This document shows, one piece after another, positions 6,320 through 7,715 of a stretch of DNA of 7,715 bases. The DNA lies in contig QHPA01000085.1 in assembly GCA_003218935.1 (NCBI GenBank), forward strand, positions 1 to 7,715, given 5' to 3'. Position 1 is the stretch's first letter. Each line of letters starts with the position of its first letter. The notes under the pieces were generated by a model. The model ran no database searches. It saw only the letters and a list, made by a program, of their open reading frames with translations, and was not told the DNA's origin. Source of the stretch: Verrucomicrobiota bacterium (GTDB taxonomy: Bacteria > Verrucomicrobiota > Verrucomicrobiia > Limisphaerales > AV2). Made by a program: the position numbers and the translations under genes.

Positions 6320-6382
6320 CCATGAACCGAGCAGGCTGCGGGTCGCAGACCCGCGGTCCGGACCGCGCCTCTGTGAGGCCAG
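6320..6382. repeat. Compound nested palindromic element
   Basis: Outer arms CCATGAACCG (6320-6329) and CGGTTCATGG (6373-6382) are perfect 10-bp complements. Inside them, GCGGGTC (6338-6344) pairs with GACCCGC (6348-6354) around GCA, and a perfect 16-bp palindrome CGCGGTCCGGACCGCG occupies 6352-6367. The inner two overlap by three bases and so would be alternative folds. This nested layout resembles REP/BIME-type elements mobilised by RAYT transposases, though none is encoded here. Confidence 0.7.
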
Positions 6383-6474
6383 CGGTTCATGGTCCCAATG
6401 CGTGCTCTAGCGAACCGGAAGGCATCGGGACTTCCCTCTCACCCACCCTTTGGGCACCCTCTCCCCCGCGTTTC

Positions 6475-6555
6475 CTCCTACTCTTAATCGTAATCTTACT
6501 CCTGATCTCCAAGAACCTAAGCCGAGCAAGATTACGATTAGGATTAAGATTAGGA
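6475..6555. repeat. Hairpin whose arms are built of 6-bp tandem units
   Basis: The left arm reads as consecutive hexamers CTCCTA, CTCTTA, ATCGTA, ATCTTA, CTCCTG (6475-6504). The right arm reads GATTAC, GATTAG, GATTAA, GATTAG (6530-6553). TAATCGTAATCTT (6485-6497) and AAGATTACGATTA (6528-6540) are perfect complements, and the outer TCCTACTCTTAAT (6476-6488) also matches ATTAAGATTAGGA (6543-6555) at 12 of 13 positions, so the arms can pair in two registers one hexamer unit apart. The AT-rich composition stands out from its GC-rich surroundings. It may act as a bidirectional terminator for the convergent genes. Confidence 0.75.
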
Positions 6556-6685
6556 GCCTATCAGTGCGGTTCTCGGTGCCCGGGCGTAATTCAATGCCAG
6601 TGGGGAGCGAGGTGCGGGGGCCGCTGGCGGTTCAAGGGCGCCAGGCGCGTTCAAAGTTTGGGGAATTCTCTCCTGAGACCGGTGA

Positions 6686-7715
6686 CTACTGTGACTGCGC
6701 ACCAGCCAGGGCGAGCCCTTCCAATCGTCCCGTTGGTTCGCCAGCTGCCCAGGCCAGTCCGCGCAGCGCGATGACACGAAACAACGGATCTTCCAGCGTC
6801 CAGGTGTAGTGGCCCAGGATGCTGGCGAAGACGCGGCCTTTGCCTTTTTGAAACGTCCACATCACCGGCTGGTCTTCGCCGTCAACGCTCGTGGTCGCGA
6901 GCACTTCGACCTTGCTCGCGTCACCCGCGAGCGGCCAATACGGTTCGTCCAGAAAATGAATCTGACGGGGCAAACCGTGCATGATCGCGTTGTCGTCGGG
7001 CGCGATGATTTTCAAATCGAGCGGCATGTGGCGATACTTCGTGCGCGGTGATGAATGCGAGGCCAGACCAAATCGCTCCGCGAGCGGTTCCGCCTGGTCA
7101 TTGCCGATGGTCGCCGAGTGGAACAACACCAACCCGCCGCCACGCGCGAGAAATTCATCGAGTTGTTTGAACTTTTCCCCGTTCCACTCGTGGTTCCAAT
7201 AGTAGAGAACGATGACGTCTGCGGTCTTAAACTGTTCCTGGCTCGGCCACTCCCAGGCGGGGACTGCGACGACGTTCGTAGCCGCCGAGGTGAGGAGGCG
7301 GAGCCAGTTCTTTTGCCACGCCGGGTAATCGTGTTGGCCCGGCCCGTGATCCTGTTTCGAAGCGACGAGGACGATTCCCAATTTACGATTTTCGATTTTC
7401 GATTTTCGATTCTCCCCGGCGCTCAATGCCGCTTCGACCTCGGCAACGCTTCGCTTCGGCGGTTCGTTCAGCAAGAACGTCAGCAGGTCGCGAACCTGCT
7501 CCTCCTTCAAACCGTCAACCAGGCCGGTGGGCATCAGTGAAACGGAACTGACGCGCATCTCTTTCACGTCGGTTGGCCGGAACCCTCTCTCTTTGCCGTC
7601 AGGGCCGACCAGCTTGATCGAGGCGTTGTCCTGGGCGCGAATGAAGCCGGTCAACTCGTCGCCGTCGCTCAACGTGACGTTGTAGGCGACGTAGTCCGGA
7701 TTGATGGACGCGTTC
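6686..7715 (-). CDS. C-terminal part of a PVC-type heme-binding protein fused to a ThuA domain (partial, 5' end outside window)
   Basis: The minus-strand frame enters at the right edge and stops at 6686-6688; 342 residues are visible, numbered here from the edge. Residues 1-82 (INPDYVAYNVTLSDGDELTG, then VSSVSLMPTGL at 55-65 and DLLTFLL at 76-82) match the end of the TIGR02603-like heme-binding domain of Planctomycetes and Verrucomicrobia; its CxxCH heme site should lie upstream, outside the window. Residues 83-112 form a charged linker containing a 7-bp tandem repeat. Residues 113-325 are a ThuA-like domain with a glutamine-amidotransferase-like fold: DHGPGQHDYPAWQ (122-134), ARGGGLVLFHSA (189-200), DEPYW (256-260), GKGRVFASILGHYTW (291-305), LRGLAWAAGE (317-326). 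ThuA domains are linked to sugar metabolism but their chemistry is unsettled. TTG 7672 could be read as a start, but the domain clearly continues upstream. Full-length relatives are exported and often begin with a sugar-dehydrogenase-like propeller; that is inference here. Confidence 0.85.
   Translation of the reverse strand, partial: NASINPDYVAYNVTLSDGDELTGFIRAQDNASIKLVGPDGKERGFRPTDVKEMRVSSVSLMPTGLVDGLKEEQVRDLLTFLLNEPPKRSVAEVEAALSAGENRKSKIENRKLGIVLVASKQDHGPGQHDYPAWQKNWLRLLTSAATNVVAVPAWEWPSQEQFKTADVIVLYYWNHEWNGEKFKQLDEFLARGGGLVLFHSATIGNDQAEPLAERFGLASHSSPRTKYRHMPLDLKIIAPDDNAIMHGLPRQIHFLDEPYWPLAGDASKVEVLATTSVDGEDQPVMWTFQKGKGRVFASILGHYTWTLEDPLFRVIALRGLAWAAGEPTGRLEGLALAGAQSQ
7275..7302. repeat. 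28-bp dispersed repeat, copy 2 (inside the ThuA coding region)
   Basis: It is 25 of 28 identical to 6266-6293, with the same CCGCC (7282-7286) and GGCGG (7297-7301) hairpin arms. On the minus strand it is translated in frame, roughly as LRLLTSAATN (residues 138-147), in the first helix region of the ThuA domain. The protein stays open and its length in this region looks close to normal for the family. Confidence 0.72.
7381..7415. repeat. 7-bp tandem repeat in the heme-domain/ThuA linker
   Basis: The plus strand reads ATTTACG, three copies of ATTTTCG, then ATTCTCC, five 7-bp units with three exact. Three units make 21 nt, so the translated minus strand repeats every seven residues: ENRKSKI (101-107) then ENRKLGI (108-114). 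It sits between the heme-binding end and the ThuA domain, where length change should be tolerated. Confidence 0.8.

Larger units (their letters stand above)
6266..6685. other. Repeat-rich intergenic region between convergent genes
   Basis: About 420 nt lie between the pabC stop and the stop of the minus-strand gene. Open frames that cross it (6322-6774 and 6450-6809 on the plus strand) run through palindromes and overlap the opposite gene, so I do not call them. The stretch holds a 28-nt dispersed repeat (6266-6293), a compound palindrome (6320-6382), a hairpin with 6-bp-phased arms (6475-6555) and a tight GCGCC-A-GGCGC inverted repeat (6638-6648). No tRNA, promoter or canonical T-tract terminator was seen. 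The hairpins may end transcription from both sides. Confidence 0.7.

Noticed and set aside
6530..6553. Telomere-like GATTAN repeats suggesting a replicon end
   Set aside because: Only four imperfect units are present, paired with an inverted array and flanked on both sides by ordinary sequence.
6475..6555. CRISPR array
   Set aside because: The units are 6 bp, contiguous and diverging, with no spacers; the structure is an inverted repeat of tandem units.
6322..6809. Plus-strand open frames of 150 and 119 codons downstream of pabC
   Set aside because: They read through palindromes and the hexamer array, and extend into the ThuA gene on the other strand. They lack ribosome binding sites and domain signatures.

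Overview
This GC-rich window most resembles a member of Verrucomicrobiota (possibly Pedosphaera/Limisphaerales-like); that placement is inference from gene content, not a database match. Supporting signs are a secreted-protein tail ending in FFRLRRP, the end of a PVC-type (TIGR02603-like) heme-binding protein fused to a ThuA domain, weak or absent Shine-Dalgarno sites, and many small palindromic and tandem repeats between and inside genes.

Layout. 2-271 (+) is the C-terminal end of a probable exported protein. 272-403 carries a short palindrome and a candidate promoter. 404-925 (+) is a signal-peptide-bearing PrxQ/Bcp peroxiredoxin. From 1023 to 6265 five genes run in one direction with gaps of 12, 21, 26 and about 63 nt, consistent with one operon: a LOG-family nucleotide phosphoribohydrolase, an M16 zinc peptidase, a hypothetical protein of 261 aa, pabB and pabC. 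6266-6685 is a gene-free stretch packed with palindromes. 6686-7715 (-) is the 3' part of a convergent gene encoding the end of a heme-binding module joined to a ThuA domain; its 5' end lies beyond the right edge.

Function. PabB and PabC together turn chorismate into 4-aminobenzoate for folate. PabB carries the PIKGT lysine typical of aminodeoxychorismate synthase rather than anthranilate synthase. The glutaminase partner PabA is not in the window. The LOG protein, the peptidase and the hypothetical have no evident biochemical link to folate and look like housekeeping genes sharing a transcript.

Most noteworthy signal. I see no new defence or metabolic system. The unusual feature is a set of small repeats, several inside coding sequence without breaking the frame: a 66-bp (22-codon) hairpin element in pabB, a second hairpin pair in the pabB interdomain linker, a 7-bp tandem repeat in the linker before the ThuA domain, and a 28-bp repeat present both just after pabC and inside the ThuA coding region. 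Two further palindromic elements, one built of 6-bp units, fill the intergenic region.
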